Below, piece by piece: positions 1 to 12,600 of a stretch of 64,000 bases of DNA. Source of the DNA: Chrysoperla carnea (Eukaryota > Arthropoda > Insecta > Neuroptera > Chrysopidae); assembly GCF_905475395.1 (NCBI RefSeq), contig NC_058338.1, positions 14,088,935 to 14,152,934 of the forward strand, written 5' to 3'. Position 1 is the stretch's first letter, and each line of letters opens with the position of its first letter. The position numbers were made by a program, and so were the translations under genes. The notes under the pieces were generated by a model, which made no database searches, had not been told where the DNA came from, and saw only the letters and a program-made list of their open reading frames with translations.

Positions 1-914
1 TTTTTCCTTTTTAAATTATACATTCATATCAAAATTTGATGACTGACATTTAAATAAAAAAAGAATATTTATGAATTGTACGTATTAGATATATATATAT
101 TTTTTTTTACAAATTATAATTTTATTATTTGTAAAGTATTTAGTTTCAATAATATTTTATTTGTATAAATTTAAAATTCACGTTTTCGATTTAATAAATA
201 TTTATTAATATTGTCGAGTAATGAATAGATCTATTGATTAGTAGGTATGAACAGGGACATTGACCGTGAAGAACTGCTATCTTACAGTCTGGCGAAAAGT
301 GGTTTTTAGGTGAAGAAATTTTGATCTTAATTCTGCCAGTTGTGGTATAACCAGCATGAAATAGTAAATCACTTTTTGATTAAATTAACGTCTTTGTGAA
401 TGTTGGCAATAAAAGTTCTTATAAAAGTTAAAACTCAAAGAAGGACGTTGAATTGATTACCGTTCTTTGATTTCAGTTATAGGTCTTTTCAAATTCTACA
501 AACAGCTACGAAAACAATATGAATCTGAGGTAGAAAAAAAATAAAACAACCAACTTGACCTTGCTGAAAACAATTTTAATGAATTAAGCCAATTCGATTA
601 AAGATTATTTTTTATCTTGACCAACTTATAATTTGAATGCAGGAAGGATTTCATTCAGAACTATTATAAATATTATGATGAAGATTTTCGACGATATTTT
701 TATCTGACCTTTTAATACCACAAAAAACATATAAAATATTATATTTATATGTAATTCGTAGTGTAAAATTAAATAAAAAGTAAATTATTTAACTTAAGGT
801 TGTCATATTTTTCACTGACAACTAAATAATCGCAAATATAATTTTCTTGAATATCCTATCCTATATACCCACCTTATTCAATAATCTTTTTTAAATTTCT
901 GACAAATGTTTTTC
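1..914. other. Non-coding, no feature recognised
   Basis: AT-rich sequence with stops in all frames and no exon-like stretch flanked by good splice sites. I see no gene, RNA or repeat that I can name here. Confidence 0.5.
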
Positions 915-1545
915 GAGAACAAGTGAAATTTACAAAATTTAAAAAAACCCCGACAAGTCCGATTAATTCCTTGTAAACCGATTTTTGGAAACTTAGCTAT
1001 AAAATGTTCTTAATCAAGTCGATTCGACCGTTTTGAAGTTTCGATTCCACTGAGAAACACACAGATAAACACTTTAAACTTATAACCCTCCTTCTATAAT
1101 CAATATCAAAGTGATGGTCAAGGACATCAGATGAGATGAAAAGGATACTTAGGGAGCTATCATTTTTTTGGGACAAATTTTTGGAAATATTTTAATTGAA
1201 ATTGAAATATTTGAGTTGACTTTGTTTTTTTGAATTACTTATTTTACCATTTCACTTTTCGAAATGAATGGAGCCAGGTTTATTTGACCATTCATTTCCA
1301 TAGTAATTATTTATATGTTAAAATTATATGTCATGCCTTTTCCAAACTTAATAAATTTTGAAGATCATCGCCAATTTTTTAGTTTTTTCGGGTACGGAAC
1401 ACTAATCTCACACTTACAACATAGCTAAGAACACTCTCCGTTAATTTACCTTTCGAATGAAACCAAAAAAATTAAAATCGATTCATCCGTTTAGGCACTA
1501 CGATGCCACAGACAGACAAAGGGTCAAGTCATAGGGAAAACATGC
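915..1545 (-). repeat. Dispersed repeat family B, copy 1
   Basis: The reverse complement of this stretch aligns over most of its length with 56040-56720. Shared landmarks are a 'GTGTTATAAGTTT' start, a short GT-rich run, 'GGCATCGTAG', 'AACCGAT', and the later 'AGCTCTCTAAGTATCC' and 'CATCACTTTGATATTGAT' blocks. No coding capacity is seen. The family may be a non-autonomous transposon or a dispersed satellite; its class is not known to me. Confidence 0.75.
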
Positions 1546-2194
1546 TTATCACCCCAAAAAAATATATGATTTCTCTTTGCCTTTTTCTACTGCTTTACGC
1601 ATAGCATAAAAGTATCGTTACTTTACAGACACAATTGGTCGAATTTCGCATACAAGCAACTTAGTTACTTGTTTTAATAAAAAGGTGTAAGGGACTGTTA
1701 ATTTTTTACAGGATGTTAATAAAACAATGATTATAATATCGTTGTTTTTTCAATGGGTTTTATTTAAAATTTAAGATAATTTCTGATGATTAAAACTCAT
1801 TTAAGTGTATGTATTCAATTGTGGTTTCCCCACAATTGTTGTTGCTATTTAATATTTCAAGTGCGATAATTAATTATTTAAGATATTATACTTTTCGTAG
1901 GTAGTTCATAAGAATCTTTAAAATTTTTAATTTTATTACTAATTATAAATTATAATTTTTTGTGACTTTTAATCTTTTACGTTTATAAAAATTTTCTCCT
2001 TGAGTATTTTTACAATTAATAAGATTCGTTATCTAAATTAAATAAGTTTAAAATTTTGTTTATACATAATGTATATTGTCTCATTCAAATTTACAAAATG
2101 TTAAAAAATAATAAAAATTTTATCAGGTTGCAGGTGCGGATTTAGAAGAATTTTATCAGGTTGCAGGTCAATTTTCCCATTCACAATAAGAAGA
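1546..2194. other. Non-coding, no feature recognised
   Basis: AT-rich spacer. A short 'TTTATCAGGTTGCAGGT' direct repeat occurs near 2120 and 2152. Nothing else can be supported. Confidence 0.45.
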
Positions 2195-2660
2195 CCATTT
2201 TTAACTTCCCAATATAGGAAGTTATTGTAATGGGTTCGATTTTCGTAATCGAAATTTTCAACATATCTTTACGTTTCATAGTTAGGATAAGGCATTAACA
2301 CTAATTTAGAGAAGTATGTGTGTGTGTGTGTGTGTGTGTGTGTACGTTCGTCCTTAAACATTTTTTTCGTCGCCGGTATCGCGTGGACAAAAAGTGATAT
2401 CGACTTCGCTGAAGTGTCGATCGAAGCGTATTAACAGAAATCTGATCCAAAAAGAATTTCATAAAGTCGAGTCGGGCGAATTTTTTTAAAAAATTATTTC
2501 CTGATCGCTATTGCGCGAACAAAAAATGATGTCGATTTCGTTGAGGTGTCTCGAAGTATTAACGGCAATATGATCCGAAAAGAATTTCATAACATTCGAT
2601 CGAGTCATTTCGAATTAGGCGAGTTTTTTTAAAAATTCTTTCCTCATCGATATCGCGCGA
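2195..2660 (+). repeat. Dispersed repeat family C, copy 1, with TG microsatellite
   Basis: This begins with 'AACTTCC...AGGAAGT', followed by 'GTAATGGG(G/T)TCGATTTT'. A TG dinucleotide run at 2317-2342 and 'TATCGCGCGA' motifs follow. The same layout occurs at 41725-42175: AGGAAGTGAATGTAATGGGG, then a GT-rich run, then 'TATCTCGCGAACCAG'. Inside this copy the 'TATCGCG..GA/CAAAAA.TGAT.TCGA' block is repeated about every 130-150 bp. There is no ORF. Confidence 0.65.
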
Positions 2661-3369
2661 TTTACACACATTTTGGTATTAAATTTTTTATATTTTTTTT
2701 TCGATATTAATGGTGAATTATTCGACTTTGTGAACTAGAAATGAAAGTCACGAAATTGCAATATTTCTTTATGAGTAACCCGGAACGGGTATATTTTTAT
2801 TAAACTAATTAAAAAATGAATTGTTTAATAAAAGGTTATTTTAAATAATTTTTTTTAATTAATTATTAATTTGTGCGTGTGTTTTTAAATATTTGTAACT
2901 TATTATTATTTATTTGTAACAGTCATAAAAAAATATTTTGTGGTTTTTGAAGTTGTTTTTAATAAAAGTAATAAATTTAACATCGACTTTTTAAATGAAT
3001 TTAATTAAATAGTTAATTATTTAAAAAGACTTCTTGAATCTTTTAGAAGGTTATTATTACTTAGTACCCATATCAAGAGTTAAATATTTGAAATCAAATA
3101 AAATAGCAGTTAACCAGGAATCATGTAGAAAAAGATGATACTATATGTAAAGAAACAATTGACCCCATCAATTTTGCGCGGTACAGGGTAAGTACAGGTG
3201 AGAATTGAATATCACACCCTTTGTATCCCACCCTTGCACCAGAAAATATGTACGGCGTTGCGGGATACTTACTCTGCATAAGTATTCGAACCGAATTACA
3301 TAAATCACGTATGGCTTCGGAAATTGACGGGAGATCAAGAATTTTTTAACTTCCAGTACCAAAAACAAA
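2661..3369. other. Non-coding, no feature recognised
   Basis: AT-rich spacer with no recognisable exon, RNA or repeat. A 66-codon minus-strand open frame at 3168-3368 has no family resemblance and no conserved splice context. Confidence 0.45.
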
Positions 3370-3600
3370 AAAAGATATCAAGCTGAAATTTTTATATCGT
3401 GTTCGGGACATAAAAAGTGAGGCAAAGTTCGTAAAAGAGTAACATAGGTCAATTGGGTCTCGGTTCCGTAAAAAATGTTCCATATAAGAAAATTAAAAAC
3501 TTTTGTTTGAAACATTTTTTTGTTTTTGTAAACATCACTGTTTACTTACGAGGGCGCAAATAAGGTGCAAATTTTATAGTATGTATTATATGAGAATATC
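3370..3600 (+). repeat. Dispersed repeat family A, 5'-truncated copy
   Basis: Shares the landmarks of family A: 'GATATCAAGCTGAAATTT', 'AACATAGGTCAATTGGGTC', and 'AACATCACTGTTTAC' followed by 'GAGGGCGCAAAT'. It lacks the hairpin end seen in fuller copies. It faces the copy at 4100-4655, so the two form a loose inverted pair about 500 bp apart. Confidence 0.7.
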
Positions 3601-4099
3601 GAGGAATACGAGGACCCAAAATGTCTTATTTTGCCACTGAATCTGAATACATTTAAATAACACAAAATGCTGTATCTCTTTTTAAAAAAATTTAAAAAAT
3701 AGCATTCTTAAATAATTCAAATTCATATATTCATTTAGTTTAAATACCTATTTTAATAGGCTCGTAAAAAGTGATAAAACTAAACCGAAAAAAGTGATAA
3801 TGATCCAGAATATAATAGCATTTTGATGTTTTTTAATCGGCAATTTAAAAATTAAGTATTGGTATTTTGATAAACAAAAATGTGTTTCACTAATATTTTA
3901 AAATACATTTTGCAAATGCTTGATTACTAAGCTATTTTTCGCACTAAACAAAATGACGATAAGAGACAAAAAAAGGATTCTTTATTTTTAACTGCTTGAT
4001 TTCTTGTGTATAGTTAAATGGCGCCAACAATATATAGCTTTTAAAATACTTATCCTGTACATTTAATTAAGTATGTTCGAGTAGTCTACTGCAATTTTA

Positions 4100-4655
4100 T
4101 TTATATTCTAGCCACATGTGAAAACAAACAATTGACTGAAATAATTGTTGAAATACTATGTATAGACAGTGTTGCTTACTCTATCACATTGTTCATACAT
4201 ACATGTCAAACACATATAGGTAACGGATATACCCATATAATACAAAGTAAAGAATTTGCGCATAATTTGCGCTCTTACGGGTAAACAGTGATGTTTACGA
4301 AAAAATGTTTCAATTTTTTTATAAGAAACATTTTTATGTTCTATCTCTAACGGTTTACAAGATGAGTCCTACGGATCCAAGACCCAATTGACCTATGTTG
4401 CTCATTTACGAACTCGACCTTACTTTTTACGTCCTAAGCACGCTATAAAAATTTCAGCTAAATATCTCTTTTCCTTTTTAAGTTATCGTGCTTACGGACA
4501 GACAGACGCGCAGACAACTGGAAATGGACTAATTTGGTGATTCTATGAACACCTATACCAAAATTTTTTTCGTAGCATCAATATTTTTTAGCGTTACAAA
4601 CTTGGGACTAAACTTAATATACCATGTATATTTCATATATACATGGTATAAAAAG
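4100..4655 (-). repeat. Dispersed repeat family A, near-full copy with terminal hairpin
   Basis: This is the fullest copy of family A in the window. Read on the minus strand it starts with a perfect-looking hairpin built on 'TATACCATGTATA' (about 4618-4651). It then runs through 'TTTAGTCCCAAGTTTGTAACG', a TCTGTC-rich stretch, 'AACATAGGTCAATTGGGTC' and 'AACATCACTGTTTACCCGT', and ends near 'TTGTTTTCACATGTGG'. Other copies are at 3370, 27020, 57431 and 59391, with fragments near 44560, 58330 and 62770. The hairpin end and lack of coding sequence fit a non-autonomous mobile element, but I cannot name the superfamily. Confidence 0.75.
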
Positions 4656-6639
4656 TATTTTAAGTAGGTATAAAAAAATAACATCGCTTAAAAGCTTTGG
4701 TTGTTTTTGGTAGTTTTAAACCGAAATACTACAATTTTACCTCTATAATGCCCGCAAATGTTAATAATGGAATGTGTCCTATAATGATCAACTAAGAAAA
4801 AATGTATTTTATAGCCAAACTATTCGAGATATGTAAAACGTCGAAATATTTTTGATTTCTTTATTCAAGTGTTGCAATACTAGCATACCAATTTCTTTTC
4901 TTAAAATTTTTAGAACTGTTCAATATTTCTCAAAAGAGATCGTTTGGGTAAACTGACCCCATTGCTTTTTTTACCAAACAAATAACCTCCCTCCCCCAAT
5001 TCAAAATTTCTTATTCGTATTTACACCGTACTTGTACTGAAATTTAATTAGGTTACTGTTAAAAAATCAGAAATATCCTAAATATAATTAGCATATCTAT
5101 GCTATTAAGATTTTAAAAATTTTGCATTTTCTGAGTCCTCTGTATCTTACCCATTTCATACGTACGTATGAAAGTCATTTGAGGATTTCATCACTAAGCA
5201 AAATTTTAAACAAAAAAATTATTACAATTAAATTAATATTATATATAATTAAATTAATAAAAAGTATAAAATTACAAATTGCATATAAAGAAGAAAATAT
5301 CAAGTCAATTTAGATTCAAAAAACAAAATATGGTTTTTTTTAGATACAAATAAGATTTCTTAAAATTTCAAAAATAAAAACAAAAAAGATACAACATTCA
5401 AGATACCTACATAAAATAATTATTATAGTAATTATTTTGTAACATCCGTTAATAATAGATTATAGACAGACGAAAGAACAAGTTAAAAGAATTAAAATTA
5501 ATAAGTGTATGAAATAATAAGATGTGTGCTATTAAAATACTTCTTATATACGAGTAAATACATTTTATCGATCTTCAGCAAATTCATCAGGTAAATGAGA
5601 GAAAGATATACCTACATTTGCTTGTTGTTAATTCTAGCTTAGGAACTAATAATGGTTCGGAAGCTGGTGACACTGAATAAGCAACTAATACTAATTAATA
5701 AAACAGCAATTTAAATTTATACGGACGAAATTAGCGTAAATTTCATTAAGGAAGTTCCCAAAACAATGTGTTGTCTAACGTTTCAAATTTTGAGAGCGAA
5801 TTCTGTTAGAACATTGGGAAATTAGACTAAAATTAAGAGCAAAATTGTTCGATATATACCATAGTTTTTGAAATATTGATGCCTAGAGATTTAGAGAAAA
5901 TCACCTTTAGAAGAAATAACACCCAAATGCTATTCATTTCATCACTTTAAATCTATTTTATGGAAAAACTAGTGCCTCTTGTTATAATTTTCTTTAAAGG
6001 AAAATATTTATCATGCTTTAACTAATGAATATTAGTATTTCCAAATTAATCTTATGAAAATAGGCCTTGTTATATAATAAAGCATACCTTTAAAAACACT
6101 TCAATATAGGACTTCCCAGTCAGTACATTTTTAAAAGGAAGAAACACAGTCCAGTTTTTGAGTCTTTGATGTAGTTAAATAAATTATTATAGATATGCAA
6201 TTGTTACTACAAATATATGAAATATTTTGCATAAGTATCTAACAATAATATCTACAATCACAGTCTAATACACTTATATGATTGTGACTACAATCGATTG
6301 GCTTATTCGTCTTAAAAGGCGCATCATAAAAGGACGAATGTCTTTCTCTAAATCGGGCAACCTCACACATTATCTATCTCATTTTATGCCGAATAAAACA
6401 AACCTATTTTAAATAGTCTATTCAACAAATTGAAAGACATAGAGAATGGACTAAGTGTTCCCTATTCAGCCGTCTAGTTTTTTACAGGTCTCGATTGGCA
6501 TCAATTGCAAAAAAGCAATTGGATTCAAGCAAAAAATTCATTGATTTAAGTATGGAGTAAATGCGTTTTTATGATTGAAAATCAGAATCTTGGCGAAAGA
6601 AGATAAAACGATTTTGATTGAAAGAAGATAAAACGCTTG
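4656..6639. other. Non-coding, no feature recognised
   Basis: About 2 kb of AT-rich sequence. The frames at 5122-5313 and 6538-6726 are low-complexity or antisense to the hAT remnant. I find no supported exon, RNA gene or element. Confidence 0.4.
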
Positions 6640-7015
6640 GGAAGAGTTCTGAGCTTCATACAACATGGAATTGCGGAAACAAATATTCGCGACAGATCCA
6701 ACGCTCGAATGTACAGACTGATTCAATTGAAGATTCTTTCTAGATTAAAATCTACATACCGTACATCGATTCGATTCGATCGAATTCTTTCGAAAATTTG
6801 CTTACCTCTTTCCCAAAAAGATGAAAAATTTTGATAGACTCTTGCACTCAACTTTTTAAGACACTCTCTTCAATTTTGTAATGACTTCCGTGACGTGTGG
6901 GTCGACAAAGTTATTAAGCAAGAAGGTATTGCCGGACAGGACGTCAAAAATTTCGACGAAGCACTCGATATTTGCAGTGAAAATGCGTTTATTGATAATC
7001 TAAAATAAAATAAAT
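6640..7015 (+). mobile_element. Degenerate hAT (ZMYM1-like) transposase remnant 1
   Basis: Conceptual translation gives broken segments that match the remnant at 51640-52290. Both share 'SNA(R)xYRLI/YLVED'-like and 'LSKxCLxLSQ' segments. Near 6940-7000 the reading 'NFDEALDICSENAF' matches '[12 protein letters not shown]' in the second copy. The second copy continues into the characteristic hAT C-terminal dimerisation block; this one stops before it. Frameshifts and stops show that it is not functional. It is a fossil fragment with no intact ends visible. Confidence 0.6.
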
Positions 7016-7248
7016 GAACTAAGAAGGAATTTAATTTTCAAAACACAGAAATCAAATAGAACAATGATTTATTTTCATTTAAAAACAAAAATTATTGCTG
7101 AATAAGTTAAAAAAATTTTCTTTTTTTTTAAATAAATCGAAAAAAATACAATTATTTATATTTTTTAAAAGTCTATTGCACAATTACACTTTTGGAAAAG
7201 GGAAAATTTTTAAAAAACAAAAAACTATTAATACATCTATGTGGAAAT

Positions 7249-7345
7249 CATAAGGGTCTAATTTCCCTTCTCTTTGGATTAAAATCAAAGTACGGAAGGA
7301 TTACTAAAAATATACAAAAAGGATTGAAATTAGACCCATATGGGT
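7249..7345. repeat. Short imperfect inverted repeat
   Basis: 'ATAAGGGTCTAATTTCCCTT' near 7249 is mirrored by 'AAGGATTGAAATTAGACCC' near 7318. It could fold into an imperfect stem of about 18 bp around a 55-nt loop. An 85-codon open frame (7192-7449) over it is low-complexity and is not taken as a gene. Confidence 0.4.
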
Positions 7346-8658
7346 CGTTTATAAAGTATATAAAAAAAATTAAAATATATCGTTGGGAATATCTTCTTTT
7401 TTGCCAAATTTGTGACAAATCATTTTTGGCAACCTTTCTTCATTTTTAACAAATATTTTCAATATATTTTTATAGACCTTGAACTATTTCCGAACTCGTT
7501 TATTTACATAATTTTTTTCATTAATTATTTTACAACAGGGATATATTATAGAGTGTCTATTAAAAAAACATTCAAATTTAAGTTTATTAGTTATTGATGG
7601 TTTAGAAGGTGAACGAATATTTTAGAAACAAATGATATCTTATGAACAGCACTTTGTAAATGTTAAGCTTTCCCAAAAATTAGTAATTAATAACTTTGTA
7701 TTGTAAACTATAAAATGTTTAAAAAAATTGCATCCCTAATTTTATTTCGAAGTTTTGGCACGCCTAAAATAATTGTATTGGTGAAGCTACTTTTCTGCGT
7801 GCCAAATAGAATATGAATAAATTAAGGTACAGCGTGACCAGGGCATCAAGATGAACCTCGAGTATGAAAATCGAGTTACTGAGTTTGCGTCACGTCCAAA
7901 TCGCTAGTCTAAGGTATGGGAATTTTCTTGGGGTCTACTTAACATCTTTTATGAAAATCTGACGCGCTCGAGTTATTTTTTTTTCTTCTATTTTTAATTC
8001 TTCCACATGACCACCCTCACCGTCCAAACTGTCAGATTAAAATATTTCTGTTATCAGAAATACGTGGCAGTATAAGTGCTTCCCCCATCGCTAAATTGAA
8101 AAGATTTATGGGACCTTTTTTTCTTAAAATCATCTAAGCAACAAAATCCAATAGGTCTTGACGAGGCTCGAGTTCCTACACATTTAGCATCTTGAGCTCT
8201 CCTACCATAAGAGTCATAATATGACTCAAGCATATCAAAATTGGAGAAGCCCTGTTATTTGACGGATAGGTTTATTATGAACTCGTATATTCATGGAAGT
8301 GTATAAATTTTTCTTTGCACCTTTATTAGAAATATTTCTAATAAATTTTATTAAATAATACTCATATTCGAGACTATTTTATATTAAAAGGCGTTCGTTT
8401 TATAAAACTCAAAATATGATACGAAATTTGTTTAAGTTTTTTCTTGAAATACACATTATATACAAATTTTACTCATGACTTAATAACCGCAACAAGTCAA
8501 AGTAGATTGCGTTATCGTTAATAATTTGATTAACTCTTTCCTGAAGAATTAAAATTATTGAATAATGGCGTTGACATTTCAATTTGGACGAATTAATTTC
8601 TTATATATGTCGCATTTAACTAGCTTAATCAACCTTTCAATTAACATTCTATTCTTCT
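7346..8658. other. Non-coding, no feature recognised
   Basis: AT-rich spacer. No exon, RNA gene or named repeat can be supported here. Confidence 0.4.
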
Positions 8659-8660
8659 TA

Positions 8661-8901
8661 CTAAAGGGCACTGTTCAACTAGCGTCCTCAATACTATTCA
8701 GTCATTCAATCAAACATCTATCTGTGACTAGTCTAGCCTAGTCATTTAAATTTAGTTGTAGTCTGTCACCTGGCGTTGAAATCCACACCCTGTCAACATA
8801 GCGACAGCAAGTCACAATATTGTTGATGTATCTCAAAGATTGATTACGTTTACGCAAAAGAAAAAAAATTATCAAGCCGCTAGTTGAACGGCGTCGTTTA
8901 G
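8661..8901. mobile_element. MITE with 24-bp terminal inverted repeats and TA target site
   Basis: The left end reads 'CTAAAGGGCACTGTTCAACT' then AGCG. The reverse complement of the right end reads 'CTAAACGACGCCGTTCAACT' then AGCG, so 19 of 24 positions match. TA dinucleotides flank both ends (8659-8660 and 8902-8903), as expected for a TA target-site duplication. The element is 241 bp and has no ORF. It fits a non-autonomous element of a TA-targeting superfamily (Tc1/mariner or PIF-like); which one is inference. Confidence 0.75.
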
Positions 8902-8903
8902 TA

Positions 8904-9691
8904 AAAAGGTTAGGCTGTTAACTGAACAGCTAATAAAGCTAATTGGCTACAACATACACATAATAGAGATTTGAAAAAGAACAAAAAAAATTCAATTAAA
9001 AAAACTAAACAAATATTTTTTTCTAGAATATAAATAAAAGATACATGTATTTATAAACACCGAAATTTAACAAAGGTAGGAACTCTGATCTAGAAGCCAC
9101 TCATAAATCATTGAAATTCCTTTAAACAATAATTCTGGTTTATTCCGATAATTTTTATTCACGTTCAATTTTTTATATTAGGATGAGATACATTTTTAAA
9201 CAAAATTTATTCTATATTCTCCCTTCTCCTGTTTGCGTACCGTATTTGATGAATAATCCAGCTTTATAGTCATATTAATAACGATGCAAATTAAAATAAA
9301 ATAAAAAATTAAATGAATGAAAATTATCGGAATACTTATATTTTTTGAGCTGAATATCGTTTTTTTTTTTGACAATTCATATACTTTTAATAAATTTCTT
9401 TATTAATTAGATATTCAATTAATTTTTTATAATACACCAATCTTAAGGTTAATTGAAGACACCATTATTTTCAGGAAAAAATTCATTCGCTTTTCTTTTA
9501 AATGCGAAATTTCATCACTGGAATAACACAAATATTTCAAACACTGTGTATTTTCAATTTTAAAAGAACAAAAAAAAAAATTAATATTAACAATAATTTT
9601 TTAATTAAACTATTTTTAATTACACTAATGAAGTAGTAGTAACGTCTCTCCCTCTAAAAACAACAAAACAAATGATTTTCATTTGTTAAAA
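8904..9691. other. Rabaptin-like gene downstream flank
   Basis: AT-rich sequence just past the stop codon of the minus-strand rabaptin-like gene. It presumably contains that gene's 3' UTR. I do not see a single convincing polyadenylation signal to choose among the many A/T-rich hexamers. Confidence 0.4.
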
Positions 9692-12600
9692 TTAATCAGG
9701 TAAATGTGGAGCTTCTGTACTAAAATATGGTGCTGTATTACGATTTAATAACGTATGACAAACACCACAAACTTTTGATGGTCTCCGATTTGGACCACTT
9801 AATACCGTATGTGATAAACAATTTATACAAAATATTTGCCCACAATGACGACAATGTATCTGGAAAAAAACAAAACAAAATTAATAACGGAAGTTTACAT
9901 TTTTTTAAATTAAATGTACGTTAGTACGAGCGCCAAGGCAATTTTAGACACAGGGTTGAAATTATTTGTACCTTATTTTCAACTTTGATGATGAATTTTC
10001 TTATAACTTCATGAAGTTTTTTTGTTTGGGAAAAAAAACATTGAGAGTAATTTAAAAAGAGCATTTTATAGGCTTAAAAGTTTTCAACCATTTTCTATAT
10101 TTATAAATCCACATTATTACTTACTTTTTTACGTTGTCCTACAAAGGGATTACGGCATCCAGGACATTCTTCAATATCTTCTTCATATTGCCACCGAACT
10201 TGTGTATCAGATGCACGTATTTTTTCTAATTCAACTTGTAATGATTGTGATAATCGTACAAAATCCTTTTGCACTTGTTCACTATTATCTAGTTCTTGTT
10301 GTAATGCACTAACACGAGATTTTAATTCACTATTATGTTCTTCTAATATTTTCTGGATACAAACGAAAAATAATTAAATAAAAATATGGGAATATTAAAA
10401 TTAATTAGTAAAAAATTCTACTGAAAGCTCAGATTTACTGTCAAAACTACTTACTTTAATTCTTAAAGCTTCTACTAAATTTCTTTGTAATTCAAGTGTT
10501 GACGCCGAATCTTTAGTGATTCGATGTAATTCTTGTCTATGGAATTAAGAAAATGCAAAGTTAATGATAAAAAAATAATTAAAAATATAGCGACTTAATA
10601 ATAACTAGAGCTCGATAGTAAAAATTGGCGCAAGTAAGCTGTTCTAGATGATTGAAATATCAAACCATGTTTTAATTCCAATTCAATAATCTGAAAAGCC
10701 TGGTTAAATTAGTTGTTGATATTTACTCTATCAATACTAAACTGTGAGCTGAAATTGTAGAAAATCTGTAGAAAAATGTTTCGAACAAAGTTTATCTTTT
10801 GAAATTTAAATAATTTTTGGGCGTCACATAGCTTTATAGTCATCATTCTGCTTTCCTAGTTCACGAACTTGAAGTCAATTTAGGAGTGGACCATGCTGTC
10901 AAAATTTAATTTCCCCATCTCTTTTCGTTTGAGTTGTATTGTTAGGCCAGACAGGCAGACTGACAGAAGTGAGTTGATTAAGTGTTTTACGAGCATATTT
11001 CTTGACGTTATAAACTGAATTTAATATATCTCTAAACATATGTGAGAGGCCGTTATTGTTCTATGTAAAGTTCTCAATATAGTAAATTTAGATTACAAGC
11101 TTTGCTAGAAAATTCTAGTTTAGAAAAAATTAATTGCATTTAGCTCTACAGGTACTATATAAATTTTCTATTCTATTGACGAAGTGTAATATCGAATAAC
11201 GTGTTATCGGTCTATATTTAACAAAGTCTATGATTATATTAAGTTTAAAATGAACGAATAAAACATGACTGGTAAACTTTGGAAAATGTTTTACGAAAGT
11301 TTGAATTGAGAATGAATATATAATATATATTATTGAATACAAACTTTAAAGAATCATTTTCAGCAACCAATGTATTTTCCAATTCTTGTCGTGTTTGCTG
11401 CTCTATAATCATTTGATCACGCATTAATTGTATCTCACATCGTAATGATTCCTGTTGTTCTAATGCCACCTCTTTCGCAACACTTGCTGTTATTAAATCT
11501 TCATGGGATTTTAATAACACTAACTGAAGTTCATCAACATCACTTGGAAGATTAATCATTTCGCTTTGCAACTGTTGCGAATGAATACTATGCTTACCAA
11601 TCAAATTATCATTCTCTTGTTGAACTCTGTGAATAAACAAATGTAAAATAATTTTATTTAGGAAGAAAAATCTAAGAAAACGATCATTTGTGAATATGGT
11701 TTTTAGAATCTACACTACAATACCACACTTTGATAAGTGAGATTCGCCCAGCAAAGTGGGTAGGTTGAAAGAATTAGGTTATTAAAGTTGAACGAAATTG
11801 CACTTACTTATTTAAATGTTCACGCACTTGTTCTCGTTCTTTCGTTAATCTTGTTAATTGTTCTGTGATCTCCATTTGTGTTTGTTCAAATGTCTGTCGT
11901 AATTCTTGAAGATCTTGTTCAGCGCATAATGTTTTTTTATTTAATTCAGCAACCTTCGAAAAAAATTAAAATTCAAGTAATTGATACCAAGAAATAATAT
12001 TACGTATACCTTTTCTTTATGTTCTTCTTTTTTCTCGTTCCATTTTTCTTCCATATCTTTACGAAAACTAATTTCTTTTGTTAAATCCTCTTTTTGTCGT
12101 TCTAATATTTTCTCAGCAGCTACCAATTTTTTTCTAAGTTCATTCACATTTTGTTGTTCTTGTACAAGCTGAGTTTCATAATTGTTACACATATCACAGG
12201 TGGGTATAGGAGATGATGACTTTTTATCATCATCTTCATAATTTTGACTAGACGTTGATGTATTTAGTTGTGTTGTTAGAGTACCTGGTGGATATTTAAT
12301 AATATTGAAGAAAATTAGAAATATTGTATGGAATCCAACAGTAAGTTGGAATTATTTTGGAAGATTTTCATATTAAAGAGAAGATTTTGAAATTTATAAA
12401 ATATCTTGGGAGATTAAGCAAAAATTAAAATCGGTTCATCCATTTAACAGCTACGATGTCACAGATAGACACAAGTTTATAATATAAAATCACCCTTTTG
12501 CGTCGGGGAGTTTAAAAATAGTCGTACACGAATTATAAAAATTTTTTTACAAAATATTTTACTAAAAAATGAAATTCATATAAATTAGGGGTCATTCATA

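Noticed and set aside
2317-2342. TG repeat considered as a possible Z-DNA or regulatory site
   Set aside because: It is part of a dispersed repeat family with no gene nearby.
7192-7449. 85-codon Lys/Ile-rich frame
   Set aside because: AT-driven composition over an inverted repeat; no splice or family support.
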